NCBI RefSeq assembly: GCF_000283515.1
Contig: NC_015976.1
Span: 186,001-250,000, forward strand
Length of the DNA stretch: 64,000 bases
DNA from: Sphingobium sp. SYK-6
GTDB taxonomy: Bacteria > Pseudomonadota > Alphaproteobacteria > Sphingomonadales > Sphingomonadaceae
Direction of reading: 5' to 3'
Shown: positions 16,445 through 24,799 of the stretch, in pieces
Layout of the letters: each line of letters starts with the position of its first letter
Position numbering within the stretch: position 1 is the stretch's first letter
The notes under the pieces: generated by a model
The model's input: the letters and a program-made list of their open reading frames with translations, nothing else
Database searches by the model: none
What the model was told of the DNA's origin: nothing
Position numbers and translations under genes: made by a program

Positions 16445-18787
16445 ATGGCAAGCCGGGCAAGCGGCCCTCGCACTCCCGAATGGCAGGCGATGCTCCGCCG
16501 CAGCCTCGTGCGCATCGGCACGTTCCTGGGCGCGGTCGGCCTCTATGCGCTCGCCCTTTTCCTTTTCCTGGCATTGCTGAGCTACAAGGTCGGCGATACC
16601 GCGCTGAACACGGCCGCCGGGCCGGATGTGCGCAACCTCATGGGCGCGGCAGGGGCCTGGGCCGCGGACTTCCTGTACACGATCGCGGGCGTTCCGGCGC
16701 TGCTGCTGCTGCCGCTGATCCTTGTCTGCGCACGACGGCTGTGGGCGGATCAGGACATGACCGGGTGGCAGGGGCAGATCGCCAAATGCGCCGCGGGCCT
16801 CGCGCTGATCGGCACCGGGCTCTGGCTGCTGCAGCCTGAGCCGCTTGTCGGCCTGCCGGCCCGCTGGGGCGGTGTCATCGGTTTCCTCTTCGCTCAGGGC
16901 CTGACGGCGCTCACTGCCAAGCTCGGCAATCCGGCCGACCAGATCCTGCAATGGCTTCTCCTCGCCCTTTGTCTGACCGGCGGCCTGTGGCTCTGGGTCC
17001 GCAGCCTGGCACTGGAAAAGCCGCTCTGGCACCTTGCCCGGCCGGCTCTTCCGCTGCTGCCCAGCATGCGGCTGCCGCGTCCGGGCTTCTCCAGCAAGGA
17101 GAAAGTGGCCGCGGACACAGCTGAAAGCGGCCCGGCGGCCGGGACCATGCGAGAAGCCGAGCCGCGCCGCCCGGTCGAAGCGACGGCGCGCCAGCCCATC
17201 ACCATCCAGACGCCCAACGCCCATGCAGTCACCAAGGCATTCGCGCCCGTTTCGGGGCAAAGCGATCTGTTCGGCAACGGCGCTCTTCCTTCCGCCGACC
17301 TTCTCTCGCCCGCCCCGGAAACGCCGGGAAGCCGCATCGACCGGCAGGGGCTGGAGCGCAATGCCCGCCTGCTCGAATCCGTGCTGGACGATTTCCATGT
17401 GAAAGGCGCGATCACGGAAGTGCGGCCGGGGCCGGTCGTCACCATGTACGAGCTCGAGCCCGCGCCGGGCATCAAGGCCAGCCGGGTGATCCAGCTCGCC
17501 GACGATATCGCTCGCAACATGTCGGCTCTTTCGGCCCGCGTGGCGACGATCCCCGGTCGCACCGTCATCGGCATCGAGCTGCCCAATGCGGACCGCGAGT
17601 CCGTGGTGCTGCACCAGCTCATCACCAGCCAGCAGTTCGCGGACCAGAAATCGGCGCTCCCCATCATCCTGGGCAAGAACATCTTCGGCGAGCCGGTGAT
17701 CGCGGACCTCGCCGCCATGCCGCATCTGCTCGTCGCGGGCACGACCGGTTCGGGCAAGTCGGTCGGTCTCAACTGCATGATCCTCTCGCTGCTCTATCGG
17801 CTGACGCCGGACGAACTGCGGCTCATCATGATCGATCCCAAGATGCTGGAACTGAGCATCTACGATAATATCCCGCACTTGCTCTCCCCGGTGGTCACCG
17901 AGCCCGCCAAGGCCATCCGTGCGCTCAAATGGGCCGTCGAGCAGATGGAGGACCGCTATCGCATGATGGCCTCCATCGGTGTGCGCAATCTCGCCAATTA
18001 CAACGAGAAAGTCCGCTCAGCCCGCGCCAAGGGCAAGACGCTGGGACGGCGCGTCCAGATCGGCTTCGACGAGCAGACGCGCCAGCCTGTCTATGAGGAC
18101 GAGGAGCTCGATTACCAGCCGCTGCCGCAGATCGTGGTCGTGGTGGACGAGCTGGCGGACCTCATGATGACGGCGGGCAAGGAAGTGGAGTTCCTGATAC
18201 AGCGTCTCGCGCAGAAGGCCCGCGCGGCAGGCATCCACCTCATCCTCGCCACGCAGCGTCCCTCGGTCGACGTCATCACCGGCGTCATCAAGGCCAACCT
18301 GCCGACCCGCATCAGCTTCTTCGTTACCAGCAAGATCGATTCGCGCACGATCCTGGGCGAGCAGGGTGCCGAGCAGCTGCTGGGCAAGGGCGACATGCTT
18401 TATATGGCGAGCGGCAAGGGCCTGGTGCGCGTCCATGGGCCGTTCGTCAGCGATGACGAAGTACGCCTCATCGCCGATCACTGGCGCTCCAAGGGCCAGC
18501 CCGATTATATCTCCGCCGTCACCGAGGAGCCCGAGGACGGCAGCTTCGCGCTCGATGGCGTGGACCTGGGCGACGACAGCGCGGATGCCAAGCTGTTCCG
18601 CAAGGCCTGCCAGCTCGTCTTCGAGAACCAGAAGGCCTCGACCAGCTGGCTCCAGCGCCAGATGCGCATCGGCTACAACAGCGCGGCGCGCCTCATCGAG
18701 CGGATGGAGAATGAAGGCATGGTCGGCGCGCCCAATCATGTCGGCCGCCGCGAAGTGCTGCGTGACGAGATGGGCAATCCGAAATAG
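16445..18787 (+). CDS. ftsK: DNA translocase FtsK
   Basis: A 780-residue septal DNA pump that moves chromosome ends toward dif during division. About four or five N-terminal membrane helices occupy residues 20-190. A Pro/Ala/Glu linker follows to about 290, and the RecA-like motor has Walker A GTTGSGKS near residue 437 and Walker B VVVDELADLMM. The C-terminal winged-helix gamma domain (STSWLQRQMRIGYNSAARLIERME) reads polar DNA signals. Size is typical of alphaproteobacterial FtsK. The ATG at 16445 gives the MASRASG start; a TTG at 16373 following AGGAGG could add 24 residues, but these look unlike the family. lolA follows. Confidence 0.96.
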   Translation: MASRASGPRTPEWQAMLRRSLVRIGTFLGAVGLYALALFLFLALLSYKVGDTALNTAAGPDVRNLMGAAGAWAADFLYTIAGVPALLLLPLILVCARRLWADQDMTGWQGQIAKCAAGLALIGTGLWLLQPEPLVGLPARWGGVIGFLFAQGLTALTAKLGNPADQILQWLLLALCLTGGLWLWVRSLALEKPLWHLARPALPLLPSMRLPRPGFSSKEKVAADTAESGPAAGTMREAEPRRPVEATARQPITIQTPNAHAVTKAFAPVSGQSDLFGNGALPSADLLSPAPETPGSRIDRQGLERNARLLESVLDDFHVKGAITEVRPGPVVTMYELEPAPGIKASRVIQLADDIARNMSALSARVATIPGRTVIGIELPNADRESVVLHQLITSQQFADQKSALPIILGKNIFGEPVIADLAAMPHLLVAGTTGSGKSVGLNCMILSLLYRLTPDELRLIMIDPKMLELSIYDNIPHLLSPVVTEPAKAIRALKWAVEQMEDRYRMMASIGVRNLANYNEKVRSARAKGKTLGRRVQIGFDEQTRQPVYEDEELDYQPLPQIVVVVDELADLMMTAGKEVEFLIQRLAQKARAAGIHLILATQRPSVDVITGVIKANLPTRISFFVTSKIDSRTILGEQGAEQLLGKGDMLYMASGKGLVRVHGPFVSDDEVRLIADHWRSKGQPDYISAVTEEPEDGSFALDGVDLGDDSADAKLFRKACQLVFENQKASTSWLQRQMRIGYNSAARLIERMENEGMVGAPNHVGRREVLRDEMGNPK

Positions 18788-18900
18788 CAGCCATGGAGAT
18801 GGCGAAGCGTTGGTTGACTGACGCATGGGATGCGTTCCCCACGTCGAGCGAAGGCGCACATTCAGTGGACATTCAAGGCCCGCACCCTATCTGCGCGTTC

Positions 18901-19569
18901 ATGACGAACGCTTCTTCCCGCTTCGCCCGCGCGCTGCTCATCGGCGGCGCGCTTGTTCTCCCCCTTGCCGGATTCGCCGGTGTGACGGCCGGTCAGGCTC
19001 AGGCGCAGTCGCCGGCGGACGACCTCGCCCTCGTCAATCGTGCGATCCGCGCGATCACGACGATCAGCGGCAATTTCACGCAGACGGATCGCAACGGCCA
19101 GGTGCAGACCGGCAAGCTGCTGCTCAAGCAGCCAGGGCAGATCCGTTTCGATTATGGCGGCACGGGCAATGATCTGCTGATCGTCGCCGATGGACGCTCG
19201 CTCTACATGGTCGATTATCAGGTCAGCCAGGTCCAGCGCTGGCCGATCCGCAATTCGCCGCTGGGCGCGCTGCTCGATCCCACCCGCGACCTCACCCGCT
19301 ATGGCAAGCTGATGCCGACAGGCGACCCGCGCGTGCTCTCGATCGAGGTGCGCGACCCCGATCATCCGGAATATGGCGTCATCAATCTCATCTTCACGCG
19401 CAAGGCGAGCGCGCCCGGCGGCCTGGAGCTTTACGGATGGGTGGCGAAGGATGCGCAGGGGAACCGCACCAACATCCGGCTGACGAATTTGTCTTATGGT
19501 GCAGCCATCGCGGATTCAGCCTTCAAATGGCGCGATCCGCGTCCGAACCGCGCCGGTCCCAGGCGATGA
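18901..19569 (+). CDS. lolA: outer-membrane lipoprotein carrier LolA-family protein
   Basis: A 222-residue periplasmic protein. It has a signal peptide (MTNASSRFARALLIGGA to AQAQ near residue 37), then the LolA-type half-barrel: ITTISGNFTQTDRNGQ, GKLLLKQPGQIRFDY and the DGRSLYMVDYQ strand. LolA carries lipoproteins across the periplasm from LolCDE to the outer membrane. Position right after ftsK matches many proteobacteria. No clear ribosome site precedes ATG 18901, but the signal peptide starts there. A strong terminator lies about 160 bases downstream. Confidence 0.92.
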   Translation: MTNASSRFARALLIGGALVLPLAGFAGVTAGQAQAQSPADDLALVNRAIRAITTISGNFTQTDRNGQVQTGKLLLKQPGQIRFDYGGTGNDLLIVADGRSLYMVDYQVSQVQRWPIRNSPLGALLDPTRDLTRYGKLMPTGDPRVLSIEVRDPDHPEYGVINLIFTRKASAPGGLELYGWVAKDAQGNRTNIRLTNLSYGAAIADSAFKWRDPRPNRAGPRR

Positions 19570-19726
19570 ACCGAGGCCCGCGCGCGATGACTGGCGATGC
19601 GGCACTGGCCGTTCATCAGCCGCTCATCTGACGGGAGCTATCCAATCTTCGTGGCGTCGGAGCGCGCCGGGATTTCCCCCCTGTTGCCCGGCCGTCCCGC
19701 GCCACGCCTGCGCCAACGCGCTTTGG

Positions 19727-19762
19727 AAACCCCCGTTCCTGCCCCCCGGAGCGGGGGTTTTT
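19727..19762 (+). terminator. Rho-independent terminator after lolA
   Basis: AAACCCCCG (19727-19735) pairs with CGGGGGTTT (19752-19760) around a C-rich 16-base loop, and the hairpin runs into TTTTT (19758-19762). It should end the ftsK-lolA transcript before xthA. The reverse strand also shows an A/T flank, so some bidirectional action is possible. Confidence 0.85.
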
Positions 19763-19840
19763 CACGCCCGTGGGGCCGCGCCTTCACTCTCAAAAAAAAT
19801 GCGGCGACCCTTGGGTTCACTGCCAAGGCTCGCTAGGGAC

Positions 19841-20656
19841 ATGCCCATGCCGACAAAAAGCAGCAGCCAGACTCTCAAGGTCGCATCCTGGAACATCAAC
19901 AGCGTTCGTGCCCGGGCGGAGATCGTCGAGCGTTTCCTCACCGAGCAGCAGCCCGACGTCCTCTGTCTGCAGGAAACCAAGGTCGTGAACGACTCCTTCC
20001 CGGAAGGGCTGTTCCGCAGGCTCGGCTACAATCACATGATGCTGAACGGCCAGCGCATGCATCACGGTGTCGCCATCATCAGCAAGCTTCCCATGCGCGA
20101 CGAGGATCGTCTGGACTGGCAGGCCAATGGCGAGGCGCGGCATATCGGCGTGCGGCTGGAGAACGGCCTGCGCATCGAGAATGTCTATGTGCCCGCCGGC
20201 GGCGATGAGCCGGACCGCTCGGTCAATCCCAAGTTCGGGCAGAAGCTCGATTTCATCCAGCGCATGATCGACTGGTCCGGTCGGCTGGACGGCTCGACGC
20301 TGCTGCTTGGCGATTTCAATGTCGCGCCGCTCGAATGTGACGTGTGGAGCCACAAGCAGTTGCTCAACGTGGTCAGCCACACACCGGTCGAGGTCGAGCT
20401 GCTGACGGCCCTGCAGAATTCGCACAACTGGGTCGATCTCGGCCGCCGGTTCGTGCCGGCGCCGGAGCGGCTCTACACATGGTGGAGCTATCGCGCGCTG
20501 GATTGGGCGAAGTCCGATCGCGGCCGGCGTCTCGATCATATGTGGATGAGCCCGGACGTCGCGACGGCGGCGGTCGGCCATCAGGTGATCGAGGGTGCGC
20601 GCAGCTGGACCCGCCCGTCCGATCACGCACCCCTCATCACGGAATTCGCGTTCTGA
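19841..20656 (+). CDS. xthA: exodeoxyribonuclease III / AP endonuclease
   Basis: A 271-residue EEP-superfamily nuclease that cuts at abasic sites and degrades 3' ends in base-excision repair. Visible motifs are ASWNINSVRAR (Asn of the metal site), CLQETKV (metal-binding Glu), LLGDFNVAP (Asp/Asn), YTWWSYR and the terminal SDHAPL His. Either ATG at 19841 or 19847 could start; both give a leader of fewer than ten residues. It begins after the terminator of the lolA unit, so it should have its own promoter. Its stop shares a base with the ribA start (TGATG). Confidence 0.94.
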   Translation: MPMPTKSSSQTLKVASWNINSVRARAEIVERFLTEQQPDVLCLQETKVVNDSFPEGLFRRLGYNHMMLNGQRMHHGVAIISKLPMRDEDRLDWQANGEARHIGVRLENGLRIENVYVPAGGDEPDRSVNPKFGQKLDFIQRMIDWSGRLDGSTLLLGDFNVAPLECDVWSHKQLLNVVSHTPVEVELLTALQNSHNWVDLGRRFVPAPERLYTWWSYRALDWAKSDRGRRLDHMWMSPDVATAAVGHQVIEGARSWTRPSDHAPLITEFAF

Positions 20657-21717
20657 TGGACGGGCGCGCGGCGGCCCGCGCCATCGACGCGCTGCGCCGG
20701 GGATGGCCGGTGCGCCTCGCCGGCAAGGCAGGCGCGCTGGCGCTGCTGCCGGTGGAAGGCGCGACGCTGGAAACGCTCGCCGCTTTCGATCCGGACGGTT
20801 CCGCGGCGCTGCTGCTTTCGGCAGCGCGCGGCGTGACGCTCAAGCTCGCTAACCAGCGGGAGGCGGCCGATCCGGAGGCGCCGGTGCTGATCGCGCGGGA
20901 GCGATGGATCGATGCCCCGGCTGCCATGGCGATCGCCGATCCGGCGCTCGATCTTGCCACGCCGTTCAAGGGGCCGTTCCGGGCACTACCTGTCCCGCAT
21001 GCGGACGCGGCTGGCGCCGCCCTCAATCTCGCGCGGCTCGCGGGACTGCTGCCCGCCTATTTCGTCGGCGATGCGAACGCGCCGACCGAGGTCCAGTGCA
21101 CAGTCGCGGACATTGCCGCTTATGCCGATCCGCATCGGCTGGCCATCGCCGCGCGCGCGCGCCTGCCGGTCGCGGCCAGCGTCGAGGCGGAGATCGTCGC
21201 CTTCCGCTCTGTGGAGGATCCGCGCGAGCATGTCGCGCTCGTGCTGGGCAAGCGGGACGGCACCCCGCCGGTCGTGCGGCTGCACAGCGAATGCCTGACC
21301 GGAGATGTGCTCGGCTCGCTCAAATGCGATTGCGGCCCGCAGCTTCATGGCGCGCTGCACGAGATCGCCCATGCCCGCTGGGGCGTGCTGCTTTATCTGC
21401 GGCAGGAAGGGCGGGGCATCGGCCTCATCAACAAGCTGCGGGCCTATGAACTGCAGGATCAGGGCTTCGACACGGTGGATGCCAACACCCGCCTCGGCTT
21501 TGCGATCGATGCGCGTGATTTCGGCGTGGCCGCCCGGATGCTGCACCTGCTCGGCATCGGCGAGGTGCGGCTGCTCACCAACAATCCGGCCAAGGTGGCG
21601 GGGCTGGAAGCACAGGGCATCAGGGTGATCGAGCGCTTGCCGCTCGCCTTGCCGAGCAATCCCCACAATGAGCGCTATCTGGCCACCAAGCGCGATCGAA
21701 CCGGACACGATCTGTGA
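20656..21717 (+). CDS. ribA: GTP cyclohydrolase II with degenerate RibB-like N-terminal domain
   Basis: A 353-residue protein. Residues about 165-350 are GTP cyclohydrolase II, the first step of riboflavin synthesis: zinc cysteines and loop in SECLTGDVLGSLKCDCG, then the GTP-binding LRQEGRGIGL and the LLTNNPAKV segment. The first 130 residues mimic DHBP synthase (RibB): ARAIDALRRGWPV at the start and ALNLARLAGLLPAYFVGD where RibB ends. The acidic loop normally binding ribulose 5-phosphate and metal (DDEDRENEGD in RibB) is replaced by AGKAGALALLPVEG. The N-terminal half is therefore probably not catalytic, and a separate RibB would be needed elsewhere. Confidence 0.92.
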   Translation: MDGRAAARAIDALRRGWPVRLAGKAGALALLPVEGATLETLAAFDPDGSAALLLSAARGVTLKLANQREAADPEAPVLIARERWIDAPAAMAIADPALDLATPFKGPFRALPVPHADAAGAALNLARLAGLLPAYFVGDANAPTEVQCTVADIAAYADPHRLAIAARARLPVAASVEAEIVAFRSVEDPREHVALVLGKRDGTPPVVRLHSECLTGDVLGSLKCDCGPQLHGALHEIAHARWGVLLYLRQEGRGIGLINKLRAYELQDQGFDTVDANTRLGFAIDARDFGVAARMLHLLGIGEVRLLTNNPAKVAGLEAQGIRVIERLPLALPSNPHNERYLATKRDRTGHDL

Positions 21718-21772
21718 GCCGGTGCAGCGGCGGGACGCGGCGGACTCTCCCGCGCAGAGAGGCGCGCACCTG

Positions 21773-22300
21773 ATGTCGGCGCCCCTCATCCGCGTCGATG
21801 GCATGGCGGGGCGGCTCTCCATTGGCGATTGGTCCTGCGCCTGCGTCATCGGCAAGGGCGGCCTCCTCGCAGCAGCCGACAAGCGGGAAGGCGATGGGGC
21901 GACGCCGCTGGGCGACTGGCCGGTCCGCGCCGCCCTGCTGCGCCCCGGCCGTATCGACCGGGCGCACGCTCCGGCTATTCCCTGGCGCTGGATCAGGGAT
22001 GATGACGGCTGGTGCGACGACCCTGCCGATCCCGCCTATAATCGCCCGGTCCGGCTTCCCCGCGCGACGAGCCACGAGTGCCTTGCGCGGGCGGATCAGG
22101 CCTATGATGTCATCATCGTCCTCGGCCACAATGATGCGCCGCCGGTGCCGGGCATGGGCAGCGCCATCTTCTTCCACCAATGGGTCATCGGCGCGGACGG
22201 CGCGCCAAAAGCGACCGAAGGCTGCGTGGCAGTAGCACCGCAGGACATGCGCGAGGCGCTGGGACGACTACAGCCGGGAACGGTTCTGCGGATCGGGTGA
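21773..22300 (+). CDS. L,D-transpeptidase catalytic-domain (YkuD-type) protein
   Basis: A 175-residue protein of the group with an isolated L,D-transpeptidase fold. The catalytic region shows His in VLGHNDAPP and IFFHQWV, and the nucleophile Cys in ATEGCVAV near residue 151. GDGATPLGDWPVRAALLRPGR is the usual early motif (K/R-x-GDGxTPxG). Relatives cross-link peptidoglycan or attach proteins to it. No signal peptide is visible from the ATG at 21773, so localisation is unclear. The last 106 bases are duplicated further on at 23831-23937, on the other side of the hydrolase gene. Confidence 0.88.
   Translation: MSAPLIRVDGMAGRLSIGDWSCACVIGKGGLLAAADKREGDGATPLGDWPVRAALLRPGRIDRAHAPAIPWRWIRDDDGWCDDPADPAYNRPVRLPRATSHECLARADQAYDVIIVLGHNDAPPVPGMGSAIFFHQWVIGADGAPKATEGCVAVAPQDMREALGRLQPGTVLRIG
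22195..22300 (+). repeat. direct repeat copy 1 (transpeptidase 3' end)
   Basis: This stretch, from GGACGG to the stop TGA, recurs at 23831-23937 with about eight differences, one of them an added A in an A-run. Copy 1 is the functional end of the L,D-transpeptidase gene. The pair brackets the minus-strand hydrolase gene. Confidence 0.9.
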
Positions 22301-22328
22301 ATCCATGCGGTCCCTGCGCGACCGACCA

Positions 22329-23732
22329 TCAGGGCTTTGCTGAAACGATCACGGCCTTGGCCTCGCAGCGATCCGGCGCAGACCCTGCGGTCATGAAGCG
22401 CGATACGACCTTCACGAAGCAGTCCGGCGCCACCAGCGGCAGGAAATGCGCCGCGCCCGTCACCGTCGTGAACCGGACATCTCCCCCAGCACCAGCAAGC
22501 GCTGCGGCATGGAGCTGGGCGCCCTCATAGGGCGTATTGGGGTCCAGCGTGCCGTGGATCACCAGCGTGCGAGGCAGTCGGGCCGGCACGTGGCCGAAAT
22601 AGGCGTCCCGATCATAGAGGGGAGCGGGGCTGCCGACCAGCAGGCCGGGTATGGCGCTGGTGAACAGGGCATCCTTTGCTTCCTCCGTGACGATGCTTGC
22701 GGTGAGGTCGCGGCGATGATTGTTCTCCGAGCCGCCGATGAGCATGATCAGAGGCATTGAAGGTGGGGACTGCGGATAGGCGCCCAGCGCCTCCATTCGG
22801 CCTTGCAGGTCAGCCGTCACTTGAGCGAGCGGCGCCATATCATCGCGCAGAAGCCCGTCGATGATCGTCGGAATCTGGTCACGCAAATCTGAAAAGCTGA
22901 GCAGATGCCCCATGAACCGTCGCAAGTCGCCTCCCGGGACGGCCGCGCTCCAGCCGGGCTCCTTCTGAGCCAGCAGGGTCCGATAGCGCTCGGTCTGTTC
23001 CGGCGTCAGGGTTGCGCGCCCTACCGCATCGACGACCTGCGTGCGGCGACTGAGATCCCATCGCTGGTCGGCCTCGGGCGGCACGAGCCCGTCGAGGATG
23101 ATTCCGTCGACCTTGGCCTGCGCGGCCTGCATCATGCGCAGGATGAGCTGGGTGCCATAGGAGACGCCATAGAGATAGACTTCGCCGGTCCCCCGGTGCC
23201 GGGCGATCAGAGCCGAAAGATCATGGGCGGCATTGGTGATGGTAAAGGCCCGGGTGCGAGCGGCGTTGGCATGCATGAAGCCAATGCACGGCCCCCATTC
23301 CTGACCGGCCAGGGCGATGCCCGCGTCACTTTCGGGCGCCTCCTCCCGGGGGCATATCTTGGAGGAGTAACCCGTCCCGCGATGATCGGGAATGATGAGG
23401 TCGTGGTCGGGAAAGGCGCGTTTCAGCACCGGAAGAACCGGCAGGAAAGAGGCGCCCGGTTCGCCTGGGCCGCCGGCGACCAGCCAGATCTCGCCCCTCC
23501 GCCGGTCCGAGTTGGCGGCCGGGAATTTCCGCACAAACAACGCGATCATTTCCTTGTCGACGGTCGACGCGCCCCCGGCATCCAGCGGCACCGCGCTCTC
23601 GATGCACAGCGAGCCCGCGAGGACAGGAAAGGAGGCCGCGTCAGCGCAAGGCTCGAAGGCCTGCGCAGCGGCCGGTTCGGACATGAGCGCAGCAAGCGCG
23701 AGCAGGCCGGGCTTCAGGAACTTTCTCAGCAT
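22329..23732 (-). CDS. alpha/beta hydrolase, tripeptidyl-aminopeptidase-like (S33)
   Basis: A 467-residue exported hydrolase. The signal peptide runs MLRKFLKPGLLALAALM to about AAAQA. The nucleophile elbow is GVSYGTQ (about residue 200), after the oxyanion segment GGPGEPG. Asp is in HGTLDPNTP and the catalytic His in TGAAHFLP near the C-terminus. DHRGTGYSS is the family hallmark. Relatives remove N-terminal residues or tripeptides, or hydrolyse esters. The ATG at 23732 is preferred over the TTG just before it. The gene stands on the minus strand between two copies of the transpeptidase tail, which suggests it entered or was rearranged into this spot. Confidence 0.87.
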   Translation of the reverse strand: MLRKFLKPGLLALAALMSEPAAAQAFEPCADAASFPVLAGSLCIESAVPLDAGGASTVDKEMIALFVRKFPAANSDRRRGEIWLVAGGPGEPGASFLPVLPVLKRAFPDHDLIIPDHRGTGYSSKICPREEAPESDAGIALAGQEWGPCIGFMHANAARTRAFTITNAAHDLSALIARHRGTGEVYLYGVSYGTQLILRMMQAAQAKVDGIILDGLVPPEADQRWDLSRRTQVVDAVGRATLTPEQTERYRTLLAQKEPGWSAAVPGGDLRRFMGHLLSFSDLRDQIPTIIDGLLRDDMAPLAQVTADLQGRMEALGAYPQSPPSMPLIMLIGGSENNHRRDLTASIVTEEAKDALFTSAIPGLLVGSPAPLYDRDAYFGHVPARLPRTLVIHGTLDPNTPYEGAQLHAAALAGAGGDVRFTTVTGAAHFLPLVAPDCFVKVVSRFMTAGSAPDRCEAKAVIVSAKP

Positions 23733-23830
23733 CAAGACCGCCTAGATCGTTTTCAGGTCGGAGGGAATCATCTGCCGATCCGAAAAATGCAGAAAAAGGG
23801 CCCATCAATACAGGGGTGACGGTTCGATCC

Positions 23831-23937
23831 GGACGGCTCGCCAAAAAGCGGCCGAAGGCTGCGTGGCGGTAGCACCGCAGGACATGCGCGTGACGCTGGG
23901 ACGACTACAGCCGGGCACGGTCCTGCGGATCGGGTGA
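23831..23937 (+). pseudogene. remnant: duplicated 3' end of the L,D-transpeptidase gene
   Basis: About 107 bases repeat the end of the gene at 21773-22300, including the codons for the catalytic EGC and the final LQPGT-LRIG-stop, with roughly eight differences. Five As instead of four at 23843-23847 shift the frame, and no upstream part of the gene is present. It is followed directly by a strong hairpin (23939-23962) that copy 1 lacks, so this may be the ancestral end of the gene with its terminator, left behind after an insertion or tandem duplication. Confidence 0.8.
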
Positions 23938-23938
23938 A

Positions 23939-23962
23939 GGTCCGCCTCCGGAGAGGCGGACC
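23939..23962. terminator. strong hairpin terminator between convergent units
   Basis: GGTCCGCCTC (23939-23948) and GAGGCGGACC (23953-23962) form a perfect 10-bp stem around a CGGA loop. It sits 1 base after the remnant's stop and 8 bases beyond the stop of the minus-strand PEPxxWA gene. There is only a short T-run on the plus side, so it is called mainly on stem strength and placement. Confidence 0.65.
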
Positions 23963-23970
23963 GCATCGTT

Positions 23971-24612
23971 TCAGCCGAAGCTCACGGCTAGCTTGCGACG
24001 CCGCAGCGCTGCGCCGGCAAGCCCCATGCCGGCGATCATCATCGCCCAGGTCGCGGATTCGGGCACCGGCGAGACTGTCACTTGCGTCGCCGTGAAGGTG
24101 ATCCGGTTCTGCCCGTCGGAGGTCAGCCAGTCGACCCCGCCATAAGGCAGGCCATAGGCCAGGACGGCGGACGGCTTGTTCGGCAACGTGAAGCCCTGGC
24201 TGGCGGTCGCGCTGTTATCCTGCCAGTTGAGAAAGAGATCGTGGAAAGCCATGCCGTTCACGTCGGCGGCATTTGCCTCATAGTCGTCGATCAGGAAACG
24301 GTCCATCGCGCCGCCGAATTCGTTGTCGGTCACGAAAGCACGAGCGCTGTTGCTGAACGTCGCCGTATAGCCGCTGACGCTGATGAAGCCGCCGACGACA
24401 GCGTTCGAAAACAAATAGGTATCCGGATAGAATTCGGAGCCCATTACGCTTGTGTCCAGCAGCAATCGCGCTGTCACTTCATCACCAAGCGAGAAACGCG
24501 ACTCGACCGACTCGGATACCTGATAGAGATTGCCAGTGATATCGATCTTGATAATGGCAGCCTGTGCTGGAATGGCTGATGTCATCAGCAATAATGTCAT
24601 GAATTTCTTCAC
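23971..24612 (-). CDS. exported PEPxxWA-CTERM protein
   Basis: A 213-residue exported protein from a GTG start: VKKFMTLLLMTSAIPAQA is a signal peptide cleaved near residue 18. The middle is beta-rich with Asn/Asp/Tyr and no recognised catalytic residues. The tail is PESATWAMMIAGMGLAG then LRRRK, a slightly divergent (PES for PEP) version of the sphingomonad sorting signal. GGGAGGT four bases before the GTG decides this start over the ATG at 24627, which overlaps that site. It is the second such protein here and only distantly similar to the one at 10678-11544. Its function is unknown. Confidence 0.83.
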   Translation of the reverse strand: MKKFMTLLLMTSAIPAQAAIIKIDITGNLYQVSESVESRFSLGDEVTARLLLDTSVMGSEFYPDTYLFSNAVVGGFISVSGYTATFSNSARAFVTDNEFGGAMDRFLIDDYEANAADVNGMAFHDLFLNWQDNSATASQGFTLPNKPSAVLAYGLPYGGVDWLTSDGQNRITFTATQVTVSPVPESATWAMMIAGMGLAGAALRRRKLAVSFG

Positions 24613-24616
24613 TTTT

Positions 24617-24623
24617 ACCTCCC
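24617..24623 (-). promoter_or_regulatory. ribosome-binding site selecting a GTG start
   Basis: On the minus strand the sequence reads GGGAGGT, four bases before the GTG at 24612. It lies inside the codons that would follow the alternative ATG at 24627, so that ATG is unlikely to be the start. Confidence 0.75.
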
Positions 24624-24799
24624 ACATCGTAAAGTGAATGTCTTATTGATGACAGAACAGACAATGGGAGTCCAGTTTCCGCTTAAACCGGCCATGACGA
24701 AATTGGGACAGTTCTCGGCGTGCGAAGAATAAGTATCGGAAAAGACTTGCTGATCGGGCTATTCGCTCAAGTATGAAGGGGAAGGACGGCGCGCCGCCG

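Noticed and set aside
16373..16445. TTG start of ftsK after AGGAGG
   Set aside because: It would add 24 residues unlike FtsK N-termini, and the ribosome site is only one base from the TTG; ATG 16445 fits the family better, though this is not certain.
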